DNA of 64,000 bases from Branchiibius cervicis (GCF_042661605.1 NZ_JBHSWJ010000002.1:2170001-2234000), one strand, 5' to 3'. Shown: positions 9,283 to 18,360, numbered from the stretch's first letter. The notes: a model not told the origin generated them from the sequence alone. Translations and numbers: made by a program.

Positions 9283-9312
9283 ACCCTGGCTGAACCGATG
9301 TGGCCCATGTAG
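9283..9312 (+). promoter_or_regulatory. Class B promoter-like motif, copy 3
   Basis: ACCCTG (9283-9288), 12 bases, TGGCCCATGTAG (9301-9312), 6 bases, ATG 9319. The flanking AACCCG is also shared with copy 1. Confidence 0.6.
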
Positions 9313-9318
9313 GGAGAT

Positions 9319-9951
9319 ATGAGCATCTTGAACCTGAACCGTGCCGGCACGTCCGCCGGGCTGGCTCTGACTGCGGCCACGCTGCTATCCGGAGCGACCG
9401 TTGCCCTCTCTCCGACCGCGTCGGCGGCCACACTGGTCAACCCGACCGCGCCGTCGTTCACCGACTCGTGCGGATCTACCAATGACACGTACACGATCCC
9501 GGTGACCACCGGTGTCGACTACTACGACGCCGGGGTGAAGGTCAACGCCGGCATCCGCAAGGTCGACCCGTCCAGCCCCTTCGTGCAGGTTTTCGCGGTC
9601 GCTCAGCCGGGGTACGTCCTGAGTCAGTCGGCGTCCTGGAGCCATCTGTTCAACACCGGCAGTAAGGACAGTGACACCGGATGCGTGGCGAAAACGACCG
9701 CCGTCCCGACCAATTCGATCCCGGCGCTGCCGACAGTGACTGGAACGACCAGCGCGCCGTCACCCAGCAGCAGCACGATGAAGACGCTGCCGCACACTGG
9801 CTTCGAGGCCGACAGCTACCTCACCGCGTTCGCGTTCACCGGTGTGGGGGCTTTGGCGCTGGGTGGTGCCGCGTTCGGCGTCGGTCACCGCAAGAACAGT
9901 GGCCGCCACAGCGCCAGCGCGCCAGACGACACACCAGTCGAGCAGGACTGA
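9319..9951 (+). CDS. LPXTG-type cell-wall anchored surface protein
   Basis: 210 residues. A signal peptide (1-37) is probably cut after SPTASA. An exported domain of about 90 residues holds two Cys, followed by a Thr/Ser/Pro linker. The C-terminal sorting signal is LPHTG at 157-161, then a hydrophobic helix and the basic stretch GHRKNSGR. Sortases cut such motifs and attach the protein to the wall. The tail after the basic stretch is unusually long and acidic (about 15 residues). A sortase-like gene lies at 56174. The class B motif fixes the start. A surface role in mating contact is plausible but not shown. Confidence 0.8.
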   Translation: MSILNLNRAGTSAGLALTAATLLSGATVALSPTASAATLVNPTAPSFTDSCGSTNDTYTIPVTTGVDYYDAGVKVNAGIRKVDPSSPFVQVFAVAQPGYVLSQSASWSHLFNTGSKDSDTGCVAKTTAVPTNSIPALPTVTGTTSAPSPSSSTMKTLPHTGFEADSYLTAFAFTGVGALALGGAAFGVGHRKNSGRHSASAPDDTPVEQD

Positions 9952-9954
9952 CTC

Positions 9955-10137
9955 GTGGGCTTATTCGGCTGGCGCGAGCAGAGTGTGAAGGGCCTCCCGG
10001 TGGATCGTGACGTGTACTGCGCAGAAATAGAAGACCCGACTACTGGCGAAATGGTCGAGATCACCGCCGCATCGGAGTCGGAGCTGGACAGCAGAGTCGA
10101 CGAAGCGGTCGCGTCGGCTTTCCCGGAGCCGGCCTAA
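9955..10137 (+). CDS. Small acidic protein
   Basis: 60 residues from GTG 9955, three bases after the preceding stop, so it is probably read from the same mRNA. It ends in an acidic helix (ESELDSRVDEAV) and has no membrane segment. Its stop overlaps the stop of the convergent helicase gene. No family recognised. Confidence 0.55.
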   Translation: MGLFGWREQSVKGLPVDRDVYCAEIEDPTTGEMVEITAASESELDSRVDEAVASAFPEPA

Positions 10138-12539
10138 CTCGCCGGTGTCAGGTGCGCCCCGGCGCCCTGGTGGCTGGCCAACCAGCCGGTCGCCTGGGGC
10201 AGTGTCGACAGTTTGTGCCCCATGTGCTCGACCGCGCCGATCAACATTTTGCGGGTCGGTTCGGGGTAGCTGAACTTGTTGTTGCGCAGCAGGCGGGGGT
10301 CGAGGACCGCGATCATTCCGGTGTCGCTGCTGGAACGGTGCAACCGCCCGGCGGCTTGCGCCAGCAGTAGTCGGGCATCCGCGACGTACACCAACCGGTC
10401 AGCCGACCAGCGATCGAGCATGGCCCCGGCCCTGATCTGTTCGACTCGCGCGTCATCGACGGGGTTGCCGGCCGCGCGGGGCACGCGGTCGATGACGACC
10501 AGGGTGCACGTCTGGCCCGGTGCGTCGACACCGGTCATCAGCGACCGAGTGCCGATCATCACGCTGCGGTGGTCTGACCGCCACCGCTGCAGCAGGATCC
10601 GCACCGGCGGTCCGTCCCACTGGGACAGCACCTCGATATCGGATCCGCTGCGCCGCAGCGCTTTTCGCAGAGCGTCCGCGTAGAACTTGCCCGCTGTCGT
10701 GGTTGCCGCCAGGATCAGCGCGGAGCCGTCGTTGGCTTGCACCAACTCTGTCATCATCGCCGCCGCCCACGCCGGGTGAGACCCGGTGTCGAACCGGCCG
10801 AACGGTGACAGTGCGGCTTCGTCGCCCGGAGCGATCTGTGGGATGAACAACGCCGAGTTGCCATGGCCCGCGCCGAACGGGCTTGGGTAGTCCACCGGCT
10901 GCACCGTCATCCCAACACTGGGGGCGAACCGCATCGGCAACGTGGCCGACATCATCGTCACGGAAAGCTCGTAGCGGCCATCCACTCCAACGCGGAAGTG
11001 GCCATCACCAATCTCCTGGTCGTCGAACGATTCCGGGTCGAAGTCGGCGGGGTCACCGTCGGCCGGCACGTCTGCGCTGAACAGGTTGTAGCGGATCATG
11101 GCGGCCACATCGACCGGGGAGGTCTTCAACGCCATCATCGGGTCGGTTTCCAACCAACGGGCCACACCCGGAACGTGGGTTCGCGCGTCGCCCACCTCGC
11201 TAGCCAGTGAACCGAGGTTCGCCAGCAGCCCGCGCACCTTGATCCCCGTTGCGTAGTCGGAGATCGTCGCCGGACTCGGCAGCGCTTTGCGTGCAGCGTC
11301 CACCCACGCCAGGATCGACTCGGCCACCCCGGACAGCGGGTCGTCGTTCTCCCCCAGCCTCGTCACGGCGCTCCTGTTCGATGCAGACCGGTGCTCGAAC
11401 ACAGCACTGGCCAACGCTACGTCGACCTGATCGGCGACGGCCCGACCGTCATCGACCACCGTGCCTGCGTCCACCAGCAACTTGCCAACACGACGAGCCA
11501 GCCCACTGATCCGGCTGCCGGAGATGGTGACCGCTCCGGTGTCGCGCACGATGTTCGCCAACGCATGGCACTCGTCGACCATCAGGTGGTCGACCGGCCC
11601 GGTCTTCTTGGAGCCGATCACGACCGGCGCACCCGTCGCAGCCTGGATGGCGAGCAGTTTGTGGTTGGTGACGATCACCGAGGCATCGGCGAGGTGCTCG
11701 CGCGCTTTCGTCGGGGCGCAAGCCGACCCGAACGGGCACTTCGCGGCACCTTCGCAGGCGTCGGTTGTGGTTGACACTAGCGGCCACACGTCCGGGGCAG
11801 TCTCAACGTGATGGACGTCCCTGTGTTCCAACGGTTCCGGGCCTTCGCCGCACGCGAACCGGAGCGCCGCCAGTGCTGCCGGAGCGTCGTACTCGCGGCC
11901 ATCAACCTCGACGAACGCCGCCTTGCCGCCGGGTGTGCGCCGCGGGATCGGTGTGCGGCCGGCCATCGCTGCCTGTCCGATCTTCGCGCCGACCTTGCCG
12001 GTACTGGACGCCGCCACGGAGGACAGCCGGGCCAGGCCGGGCAGCGCCCGGTCCAGGTCGTCCGGGCCGGTCGCTGAGAACCCCGTCAGGTCCGCCAGGG
12101 TCGCGGCAGTCCTTGCTCCGCATGAATAGTTACCCCAACCTTTCAGTACGGCCGTTTTCGGGGCCTGCGCCGCGTTCAGCCCGAGTACGTAAGCCACAGC
12201 GGTAGCCACTACTGGGGCGTCCTTGTCAACGATCTGTGCCTGGAGCGACAGAGACTCGGTCGAAATGACTGTGCGTTCACCGCGCACGGCAGCGATCAGC
12301 AACGCCGGCGCAAGACCCGACAACGACTTCCCTGACCCGGTCGGTGCCAGTGCCGCAACCTGTTTGGGACCGTGCATGGACACGTCCGTAGCGGCGAGCA
12401 TTGAATCCAGGATTCGGTGCGCCAGGTCCGCCTGACCAGTTCTTGGCTTGTCGGCTGCACCACCTGTGATCCGGCGAACTGACGCGCACAGCACATCGTC
12501 GAGCAGGGCATGAAGCTCCTGCGGGGTTTGCGAACTCAT
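10134..12539 (-). CDS. DinG/XPD-like DNA helicase
   Basis: 801 residues. Walker A APTGSGKS near residues 65-72. The DEAH-type box reads DECH at about 321-324. A cluster of Cys residues between them (GNYSCGAR, CEGAAKCPFGSAC) fits the iron-sulfur domain of DinG/XPD helicases, which unwind DNA 5'-3' and remove R-loops or other blocks. C-terminal helicase motifs include VLILAATTTAG-like and LAQAAGRLHR segments. ATG 12539 overlaps the upstream TGA (ATGA), so it is translationally coupled to the Cys-rich gene at 12536. A role in processing element DNA is inferred. Confidence 0.8.
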   Translation of the reverse strand: MSSQTPQELHALLDDVLCASVRRITGGAADKPRTGQADLAHRILDSMLAATDVSMHGPKQVAALAPTGSGKSLSGLAPALLIAAVRGERTVISTESLSLQAQIVDKDAPVVATAVAYVLGLNAAQAPKTAVLKGWGNYSCGARTAATLADLTGFSATGPDDLDRALPGLARLSSVAASSTGKVGAKIGQAAMAGRTPIPRRTPGGKAAFVEVDGREYDAPAALAALRFACGEGPEPLEHRDVHHVETAPDVWPLVSTTTDACEGAAKCPFGSACAPTKAREHLADASVIVTNHKLLAIQAATGAPVVIGSKKTGPVDHLMVDECHALANIVRDTGAVTISGSRISGLARRVGKLLVDAGTVVDDGRAVADQVDVALASAVFEHRSASNRSAVTRLGENDDPLSGVAESILAWVDAARKALPSPATISDYATGIKVRGLLANLGSLASEVGDARTHVPGVARWLETDPMMALKTSPVDVAAMIRYNLFSADVPADGDPADFDPESFDDQEIGDGHFRVGVDGRYELSVTMMSATLPMRFAPSVGMTVQPVDYPSPFGAGHGNSALFIPQIAPGDEAALSPFGRFDTGSHPAWAAAMMTELVQANDGSALILAATTTAGKFYADALRKALRRSGSDIEVLSQWDGPPVRILLQRWRSDHRSVMIGTRSLMTGVDAPGQTCTLVVIDRVPRAAGNPVDDARVEQIRAGAMLDRWSADRLVYVADARLLLAQAAGRLHRSSSDTGMIAVLDPRLLRNNKFSYPEPTRKMLIGAVEHMGHKLSTLPQATGWLASHQGAGAHLTPAS

Positions 12540-13087
12540 CGCTGGCTGCGGCCGCCGTCGAGCGCGGCCCACTCGTCCTGGTCCTGGATGTAATCGGGCC
12601 AGGCCGCCTCGAACTGTGCCGCGAAGTCGTCTGCTGCCCGGCAGAGTTCGTTCGTGCAGCACCGGAACGGCATTCCGTGCCCGGCGAGTTGATGAGCCGC
12701 GACGAACGGATTGTCAGATTCTCTGGCCCCCGCGCAGGTGCCGCTGCTGCACAGCTCGACCGGACCGCCGGCGCAGTGCTGGACGTGCAACGTCCGGGCT
12801 TGATCAGCCGCCGACTCTGAACCGCGCACAGCCGCGATCAAGGGCTCTTCGACGCTGCACACATCATCGGCGCACTGGTCCATCGGGCCTTCGTGCTCGG
12901 CGTCGTGGCGGTCATGCCACGCGCGAAGCAACGCAGGTGCCGTCTCCGGGGCAACCTGCTGCGCTTCACCTAGCGCACGTTCACGCGGACATTCCAGGGC
13001 GGCGCGCCGAGTCGTCTCAGCGGCACCAGTCGTGAATGACTCGATGAAGCTGTCCAACAGACTGGGCTGCGCCGTGAGGGTACTCAT
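12536..13087 (-). CDS. Cys-rich hypothetical protein
   Basis: 183 residues. About a dozen Cys residues are spread through several short motifs (CADDVC, CSSGTCAG, FRCCTNELC), suggesting zinc or iron-sulfur binding. There is no membrane segment. The class A motif 6 bases upstream fixes ATG 13087. It overlaps dinG by ATGA and is probably its partner. No family recognised. Confidence 0.7.
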   Translation of the reverse strand: MSTLTAQPSLLDSFIESFTTGAAETTRRAALECPRERALGEAQQVAPETAPALLRAWHDRHDAEHEGPMDQCADDVCSVEEPLIAAVRGSESAADQARTLHVQHCAGGPVELCSSGTCAGARESDNPFVAAHQLAGHGMPFRCCTNELCRAADDFAAQFEAAWPDYIQDQDEWAALDGGRSQR

Positions 13088-13093
13088 GCCCGT

Positions 13094-13103
13094 ACGGTGC
13101 GAC
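13094..13103 (-). promoter_or_regulatory. Class A motif (gene at 13087, minus strand)
   Basis: GTCGCACCGT on the minus strand, 6 bases before ATG 13087. It stands back to back with the plus-strand copy at 13125, separated by 21 bases. Confidence 0.65.
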
Positions 13104-13124
13104 GTAGCGCCGCGGCGCCGTCGC

Positions 13125-13134
13125 GTCGCACCGT
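13125..13134 (+). promoter_or_regulatory. Class A motif (gene at 13142)
   Basis: GTCGCACCGT, 7 bases before ATG 13142. It is one half of a divergent pair with 13094-13103. Confidence 0.6.
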
Positions 13135-13141
13135 CGGGTGC

Positions 13142-13639
13142 ATGGACATCCCGATCCCGTACACCTCAACCCCGGTCTCCCTGTACGACGGCGGGCTGAC
13201 CGCGATGTTGCGGTGGGTCGTCAAGACACCTGCCGCGATCCTGGTGGTGGCTCTGGTAGCGCTGTTCTTGTGGTGGGTGATCCGCCGGTGGTTACGTGCC
13301 GGGATCGCGCTGGTGGCGTCCTTGGTGGCGACCACGGCGTTGCTCGGCGGATTACACGGACTGACCGGGCTGGCCGGGCCAGGAGTTGGGACACCGAACT
13401 TCCCATGGCAGCAGCACACCGCCACCGCTCGGGCCTACAGCGTCGACGACGACGCGCTGCAACTGCTGTTGTACCGGCAGGCTGTTGCCACGTACGGGCT
13501 GTCGATGGGCGCCGAGCAGTTCCGCCAGCACTGCACGTTCCGGCGCACCGGAACCTCCGACACCGCACACGGTGACCCGGTGACCTTGCATGTCGACTTG
13601 TTCTGCAACGGCAAGCGGGTAGCCCCGCCAACCAAATAG
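13142..13639 (+). CDS. Two-helix membrane protein
   Basis: 165 residues. Two hydrophobic helices at about 30-48 and 53-73 are separated by RRWLR. A soluble domain of about 85 residues follows, with two Cys (HCTFRR, LFCNGK) that could pair outside the cell. ATG 13142 is placed by the class A motif. The downstream gene starts 2 bases after its stop, so the two are likely one operon. No family recognised. Confidence 0.65.
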   Translation: MDIPIPYTSTPVSLYDGGLTAMLRWVVKTPAAILVVALVALFLWWVIRRWLRAGIALVASLVATTALLGGLHGLTGLAGPGVGTPNFPWQQHTATARAYSVDDDALQLLLYRQAVATYGLSMGAEQFRQHCTFRRTGTSDTAHGDPVTLHVDLFCNGKRVAPPTK

Positions 13640-13641
13640 GC

Positions 13642-13875
13642 ATGGGTACATCAACGGCTGTTCAGGCTCGCGACACCGCGGGCCGTTTCGCCCCCACTCA
13701 CCGCGACGAACCTGAGACGTCGCTGACCGGACCAAGCCAGACGGGGTCCGACTGGTCCCAGCCGGACCTGTGGGTTGGCACCGACGACGATGGTCACTAC
13801 AGCGACGACAACTTCGACTTCGACGCGAAGCTGGCTCCCTGGCCGGTCTCCAAAGCCTGCGACGCACCGTTCTAG
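13642..13875 (+). CDS. Small acidic protein with N-terminal RDxxGRFA tag
   Basis: 77 residues, acidic, with a run of Asp in the C-terminal half. Residues about 9-16 (ARDTAGRFAP) match a short motif also found at the N-termini of the proteins at 38593 and 39911. It starts 2 bases after the membrane-protein gene. Function unknown. Confidence 0.55.
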   Translation: MGTSTAVQARDTAGRFAPTHRDEPETSLTGPSQTGSDWSQPDLWVGTDDDGHYSDDNFDFDAKLAPWPVSKACDAPF

Positions 13876-13971
13876 CCGAGCATCAGCGGGCGGACGTCGA
13901 AGTCAGTTTCATGAAGCGAGCGTGCTCGCGTGTGCGAAGCCTGGCACCGGACGATCGCGAAGCGGGCGGGC

Positions 13972-13981
13972 GTCGCACCGT
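13972..13981 (+). promoter_or_regulatory. Class A motif (gene at 13988)
   Basis: GTCGCACCGT, 6 bases before ATG 13988. Confidence 0.65.
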
Positions 13982-13987
13982 AGGTGC

Positions 13988-15280
13988 ATGACTCAGACAG
14001 CAGCCGTTCTCGGCCCCGGCTTGGACGACCTCGACGACCTGTTCGGTCGTTCGCCTGCCCGTGAGCAGCACTCCGACAGCGTCGAACCCGACAGCGCCGC
14101 AATCGAACCCGTTGCAGACCCCTATGCACCGATCGTGCTGACAGAGGGTTCGTTGGTGGCGCAGGTGCTGTACCAGGCGGCGGTCGGCACCCCGGCGATT
14201 GTGGTGGATTCTCCGCCCGGTGGCGGAAAGACGACGACGATCTGTCAGATCACCAACTACTTGGTGACCCGGCTGGGTCAGCGCGTCACCATCGGCGTTC
14301 CGCGCCGCAACCAAGCCCGCGACCTGGCCAAGCGTCTTGGTCAGTGCGTCGACCCGTCCACCATTCACCTGGCGTTGTCCAAAGAGGCACCGATGGACGG
14401 CTTCTCCAGCCACGCGCCGACCGCGAAGGTGGAGATCCGCACGTTGGCGTCGTTGAAGATGTCGAAGTCGTCGGGGCGGACGCTGATCGTGGATGAGGCG
14501 TACCAGACGACGACTGAGGAAGGTGCGGCCGCAGCAGCCAATTTCGAGCAGGTGATCGCGGTCGGCGACCCAGGCCAGATCGGCCCTGTCGTGCCAGTGG
14601 CGACGTACGCCTGGAAGTCCGCACCACACGCCCCGTTCGCGGCGACGCTACGCGCACGTTCAGACTCCTGGACTTCCAGCCTGCCGACGACCTACCGACT
14701 GGGTGCGGCGACCGCAGCAGCGATCAACCCGCTCTACCCGTTCCCGTTCGACTCTGGACGCCCCGACACCTACTTGCGCGCCGGTACCACGAGACTGCCG
14801 GAACTGGCTGGGGTGCAAACGGTTTCGGTTCCAACTAGCGCAACCGATCAGGGCCTACTGAGCGCCGCCATCGCGGCAGTGTGGCGACTGGTCGGCACCG
14901 AGCTGATGGGCGACCACGGCGTGCGGCCCATCGAGCACAGCGACATTGTGGTGTGTGCTGCGCTTCGGTCCCAGGTCACTGCGTTGCGAGCGATGCTGTT
15001 CGCGGGCGGACTCGGGCAGGTCGGGATCGGCACCGCTGATGAAATCCAGGGCGGTCAGTGGGCCGCTGTCGTTGCGGTGGACCCTCTGGCCGGTGGGCAG
15101 GCGTCGGCGCACCACGCCGACATGGGCCGGTTGTGCGTCATGGCGTCCCGTCACACCGCGCACCTTTCGTTCGTCCACGACGGCGCGTGGCGCACCGGCC
15201 CGATGGGCGAGTTGGCCCCCAAGCAGGTCCGAGCGCACCGCAACCTGCGCCGTGCCCTCACCAGCGAAACGCTGGCGTGA
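13988..15280 (+). CDS. SF1-like helicase/ATPase
   Basis: 430 residues. Walker A is SPPGGGKTT (K81), Walker B is IVDEAYQTT (D169-E170). Downstream VVAVGDPGQI-type and TTYRL motifs and a C-terminal GIGTADEIQGGQW...VMASRHT segment match motifs III-VI of superfamily 1 helicases (UvrD/RecD/Dna2 lineage). The enzyme should translocate on nucleic acid using ATP. I start at ATG 13988 because the class A motif lies 6 bases before it; longer upstream frames would run through the motif. A 4-base overlap (GTGA) couples it to the next small gene. Confidence 0.8.
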   Translation: MTQTAAVLGPGLDDLDDLFGRSPAREQHSDSVEPDSAAIEPVADPYAPIVLTEGSLVAQVLYQAAVGTPAIVVDSPPGGGKTTTICQITNYLVTRLGQRVTIGVPRRNQARDLAKRLGQCVDPSTIHLALSKEAPMDGFSSHAPTAKVEIRTLASLKMSKSSGRTLIVDEAYQTTTEEGAAAAANFEQVIAVGDPGQIGPVVPVATYAWKSAPHAPFAATLRARSDSWTSSLPTTYRLGAATAAAINPLYPFPFDSGRPDTYLRAGTTRLPELAGVQTVSVPTSATDQGLLSAAIAAVWRLVGTELMGDHGVRPIEHSDIVVCAALRSQVTALRAMLFAGGLGQVGIGTADEIQGGQWAAVVAVDPLAGGQASAHHADMGRLCVMASRHTAHLSFVHDGAWRTGPMGELAPKQVRAHRNLRRALTSETLA

Positions 15281-15504
15281 CCGTCGTGGCGACCCAGATC
15301 AACGACGGCGTTATCGCAGTCCGCGGCGCGTTCTCGGTTCTGGCTCAGCGCTTGGCCGACGCCCGAGCGCAGCATGGCGACGTGCATGTCGCGGACTTGC
15401 GGATCGAACTCGTTGGCGACAACCGCAACCGCGTCGAGATGGCCGCTGCGATGTGCGTGCCCGCCGGCGGACCGACCGACGGTTGCCCGCTCTGCGGGAA
15501 CTGA
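15277..15504 (+). CDS. Small protein with C-terminal CPLC motif
   Basis: 75 residues from GTG 15277, overlapping the helicase stop. A beta-rich body (HVADLRIELVGDNRNRVEMA) ends in GCPLCGN, a likely half zinc site. No family recognised; coupling suggests it works with the helicase. Confidence 0.6.
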   Translation: MTVVATQINDGVIAVRGAFSVLAQRLADARAQHGDVHVADLRIELVGDNRNRVEMAAAMCVPAGGPTDGCPLCGN

Positions 15505-15622
15505 CCGACACGGTCTAGTACAAGCGGCGCGCTTGGTCCCGTCCGCGTTTGCGATGGACGGCCGGACCAGCGTGGGGACGTCGCAATCGGTTCCGTCGGT
15601 TCGCGCGCAGCGCGGTCGGCCC

Positions 15623-15632
15623 GTCGCACCGT
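15623..15632 (+). promoter_or_regulatory. Class A motif (gene at 15639)
   Basis: GTCGCACCGT, 6 bases before ATG 15639. Confidence 0.65.
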
Positions 15633-15638
15633 ACGGGC

Positions 15639-16724
15639 ATGACCAATTCGTATGTTCAGACTCAACGCGCGGCGTCGTCGACGGCGGTTGCCGCGGGCCG
15701 GTTACCCCTGCGTCGCACGGCTTTTGGCGGCTGCGCCCCGACCCTGTACGGGGCTGGCGCGATCCAGTGCGATGCGATCGTGCAGATCACGCCTCGCGGG
15801 GTGGAAGTGCTGGTGGGTGGCAAAGCGTTGCCGCAGGCGGCGCTCTCGTCACTGCTCGACTATCGGCTGGTGTTCCCGACGCCGACCGAGCGCGCGGCGC
15901 TGGTTGGCCTGTTGCAGCGCAAAAACCTGCTCAACCTCGCACACGCGATCGAGGTCACCGGCAGCTTCCCCGCAACCGGTCGCCAGGTCGTGTTGACGAA
16001 GGCGTTGGAGCGGGCGTACTGGCTGCCAGACACGATGGATTCGACGTTGGCCACATGGACCACAATCATGCGGGTGCGTGAGAGCGACCCATCGCGCGTC
16101 GCTGCTTCGCTGGCCAGCATCGTGACCCCGAAGTGGCAGCACCGCACCGATGGCACCCTGACCGCGAAGGTGGGTTCGCTGCTGACGTCGATCGACAAGT
16201 TCGCGCTTCGCGCCGACGACCTGGCCTACGCCCGCACGAACCGCGCCGCCGCGCAGCAGTACCGCAAGTCGTGCTCGATCGCGACGCTGTGGAACGGCGC
16301 GCTGGCGATGGACGAATTGGCCCGTCAGGAAGCGATCGAATCCGGCGAAGTCGTGCGCACCGAGGTTACCGAGCGGTCCACGAAGGTCGTCACGGTGCCG
16401 CTGGGCGACCCCAACGACCCGTGCAAACTGCGGCCCGACACTTCCGTCCTGCTGTTCGCTCAACCGGGCGACCCGGTAGTCCGGGCAACGCTAGGGGCCA
16501 TCACCTACGTCAACGGTCGCCTGTGCGGGGAACTGTCGTTCTCCTCGAAGGCGGGCCTGGCTGCGGCGATGCCGCAGGGACTGTTCCTGACCGCCGAGCC
16601 GAGAACATTTGACGGGGTGATCAACTCCGGTACCCGATGGTCCGGCCGCGCCGTCACCGACGGGGCTGCCGTCGAGTCGCTGAACGTCCCGCTGGAACTC
16701 GCCGTGGCCGGTGCACCCCGCTAA
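15639..16724 (+). CDS. Hypothetical protein
   Basis: 361 residues, soluble, no family recognised. A core of about residues 40-240 is helical with many Leu and Arg. Residues about 250-290 contain VVRTEVTERSTKVVTVPLG, and the C-terminal 90 residues look beta-rich. No catalytic motif is visible. The start is fixed by the class A motif. It lies just upstream of the metallopeptidase-like/VWA gene and MoxR gene and is probably part of the same functional block. Confidence 0.7.
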   Translation: MTNSYVQTQRAASSTAVAAGRLPLRRTAFGGCAPTLYGAGAIQCDAIVQITPRGVEVLVGGKALPQAALSSLLDYRLVFPTPTERAALVGLLQRKNLLNLAHAIEVTGSFPATGRQVVLTKALERAYWLPDTMDSTLATWTTIMRVRESDPSRVAASLASIVTPKWQHRTDGTLTAKVGSLLTSIDKFALRADDLAYARTNRAAAQQYRKSCSIATLWNGALAMDELARQEAIESGEVVRTEVTERSTKVVTVPLGDPNDPCKLRPDTSVLLFAQPGDPVVRATLGAITYVNGRLCGELSFSSKAGLAAAMPQGLFLTAEPRTFDGVINSGTRWSGRAVTDGAAVESLNVPLELAVAGAPR

Positions 16725-16840
16725 CCGAGTCGGCCAGCGCGGGGCCTGCCGCAGCGGCCCGCGTCGCGATCGGTGTCGTCTGTTTGCGCGTAGCGCGGGC
16801 GGGCGAAACCTGTGCGATGCAGCAAGCACAGCGCCGCTGC

Positions 16841-16850
16841 GTCGCACCGT
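16841..16850 (+). promoter_or_regulatory. Class A motif (gene at 16857)
   Basis: GTCGCACCGT, 6 bases before ATG 16857. Confidence 0.65.
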
Positions 16851-16856
16851 AACAGC

Positions 16857-18086
16857 ATGACGACGACTCAGACCCCTTCCCAGGCGGACCGGGCGCGGTT
16901 TGCGCTGTGGCGTGACGCCGCGGCTGACAAGATGCCGTACCTGGCGCCGATCCTGTTTCGGTTCGTGCCGGTGCGCACAACGTCGATTGACTCTTTCGCC
17001 GTGGACAGTCGGCTGCGTTGCTACGTGAACTTCGATGCTGTGGCGGACTGGCCGCAGGAGCAGTTGGCCTTCGCTCTGCTGCACGAGTGCGGACACGTCT
17101 GGCAGGAGCACGACGCCCGCGCGAGGGCGATTGGTCTGTCCGACAACGACGCTCAGGCTCAGAGGGACTTCAACGCCGGGGGCGACGCGGCGATCAACGA
17201 CGACCTGGAATCATTGGGTTTCGACTGCACGAACTTCATCACGCCGGCCACGCTGGGTGAGCCGGAACACTTGACCGCCGAGCACTACTACGGCGTGATC
17301 CGGGGCAAGCGTGCCGCGCGTCAGTCCCAGCAGGGCCAGCAGGGTCAGTCCGGCGGCGAGGGCCAGTCCGGCGATGGAAACGGTCAGCCGTTCCGTGGCT
17401 GCGGTTCGGCCTCCGGCGGGCAGTCCGCGCCGTGCGAACTGCCCGACGACGGCGGTGAGTTGGGCGAGGGCTACGGTGGCTCGTCGGGCGCTGACGTTGA
17501 TGCTGCGCTGGACGCTGTGGCGCACGAAATCTCCGATGCGGTGCGCAAAGGCCGCGGTGACATCCCGGGAAGCATGATCACTGAAATGCAGCAGCGGCTT
17601 GCCCCACCGAAGGTGCCGTGGCAGCAGGTGTTGCGGTCGGCGGTGCGGCGCAACCTGGCCGTCGCGGGCCGCGGTCACCGGACGCCGACGCGGCGTAACC
17701 GTCGCCGTCACAACGCGACCCTGGGTGGCCGCAAGTTGATCCTGCCTGGCCAGGTGAAGCCGACTTTGGACGTGGTTTTTGTGCGGGACACGTCGGGGTC
17801 GATGAGCGTGGCTGAGTTGAACGCGATCGGTAACGAAGTTGAGGGCGTGTCCAAAGCCGCTGGTATCAAAGGTAACCGGCTCCAAGTGATCGACGTTGAC
17901 TCTGTCGCGTACGAGCCGCGCCCGTACGCCGGGCTCGACACACTGAACGCCGTGCAGGGCCGGGGTGGCACCGACATGGGTGCAGGTCTGGTCCGTGCAG
18001 CGCAGATGAAGCCGCTGCCGTCGCTGGTGATCGTCGGCACCGACGGTGGCACCTACTGGCCGTCGGAGGCTCCCCGTTCCCGGTGA
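16857..18086 (+). CDS. DUF2201-like metallopeptidase/VWA protein, apparently frameshifted near its end
   Basis: 409 residues as read. The N-terminal domain carries HECGH (76-80) in LLHECGHVWQEH, a zinc-peptidase-type motif. A Gln/Gly/Ser-rich linker lies at about 155-205. The C-terminal VWA-like domain has the metal-binding DTSGS at about 310-314. Such proteins pair with MoxR AAA+ ATPases, and one follows at 18361. The frame stops at 18086 after TDGGTYWPSEAP. Moving back one base at the C run 18072-18075 continues with PFPVIIAITGTQ... to TGA 18164-18166, completing the expected domain end. So one C is missing (mutation or sequencing error), or the ribosome shifts frame. The start is fixed by the class A motif. 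Confidence 0.8.
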   Translation: MTTTQTPSQADRARFALWRDAAADKMPYLAPILFRFVPVRTTSIDSFAVDSRLRCYVNFDAVADWPQEQLAFALLHECGHVWQEHDARARAIGLSDNDAQAQRDFNAGGDAAINDDLESLGFDCTNFITPATLGEPEHLTAEHYYGVIRGKRAARQSQQGQQGQSGGEGQSGDGNGQPFRGCGSASGGQSAPCELPDDGGELGEGYGGSSGADVDAALDAVAHEISDAVRKGRGDIPGSMITEMQQRLAPPKVPWQQVLRSAVRRNLAVAGRGHRTPTRRNRRRHNATLGGRKLILPGQVKPTLDVVFVRDTSGSMSVAELNAIGNEVEGVSKAAGIKGNRLQVIDVDSVAYEPRPYAGLDTLNAVQGRGGTDMGAGLVRAAQMKPLPSLVIVGTDGGTYWPSEAPRSR

Positions 18087-18200
18087 TCATCGCGATCACC
18101 GGCACCCAAGCGGACGGTGGGATGCCGACCCCGGAATGGGCACAGGTCGTCTACGTCGACTTCTGAGCTATCTGCCGCCGGAGCCGAGTCTCCGGCGGCG

Positions 18201-18233
18201 GTGCGGGCCGATGCAAGGCATCGCCGCCCGCAC
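18201..18233 (+). terminator. Hairpin between VWA and MoxR genes
   Basis: An inverted repeat GTGCGGGC/GCCCGCAC with an inner CGATGC/GCATCG pair and a three-base loop lies downstream of the VWA gene's restored stop. There is no T tract, so termination is only possible. Confidence 0.35.
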
Positions 18234-18344
18234 GTGGTGACCTCGATCTGGTGGTTGCCCGACGGACCCGCTCTCGCGGGGCCACCCGTCGGCCAACGGC
18301 GAGCACGTCCTCGGCGCTCTCGGCGTCGAGGACAGACAGCGCGC

Positions 18345-18354
18345 GTCGCACCGT
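18345..18354 (+). promoter_or_regulatory. Class A motif (gene at 18361)
   Basis: GTCGCACCGT, 6 bases before ATG 18361. Confidence 0.65.
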
Positions 18355-18360
18355 AAGCGC

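Noticed and set aside
13775..13987. 71-codon extension of the SF1-like helicase upstream of 13988
   Set aside because: It overlaps the gene at 13642 and includes the class A motif; ATG 13988 is correctly spaced.
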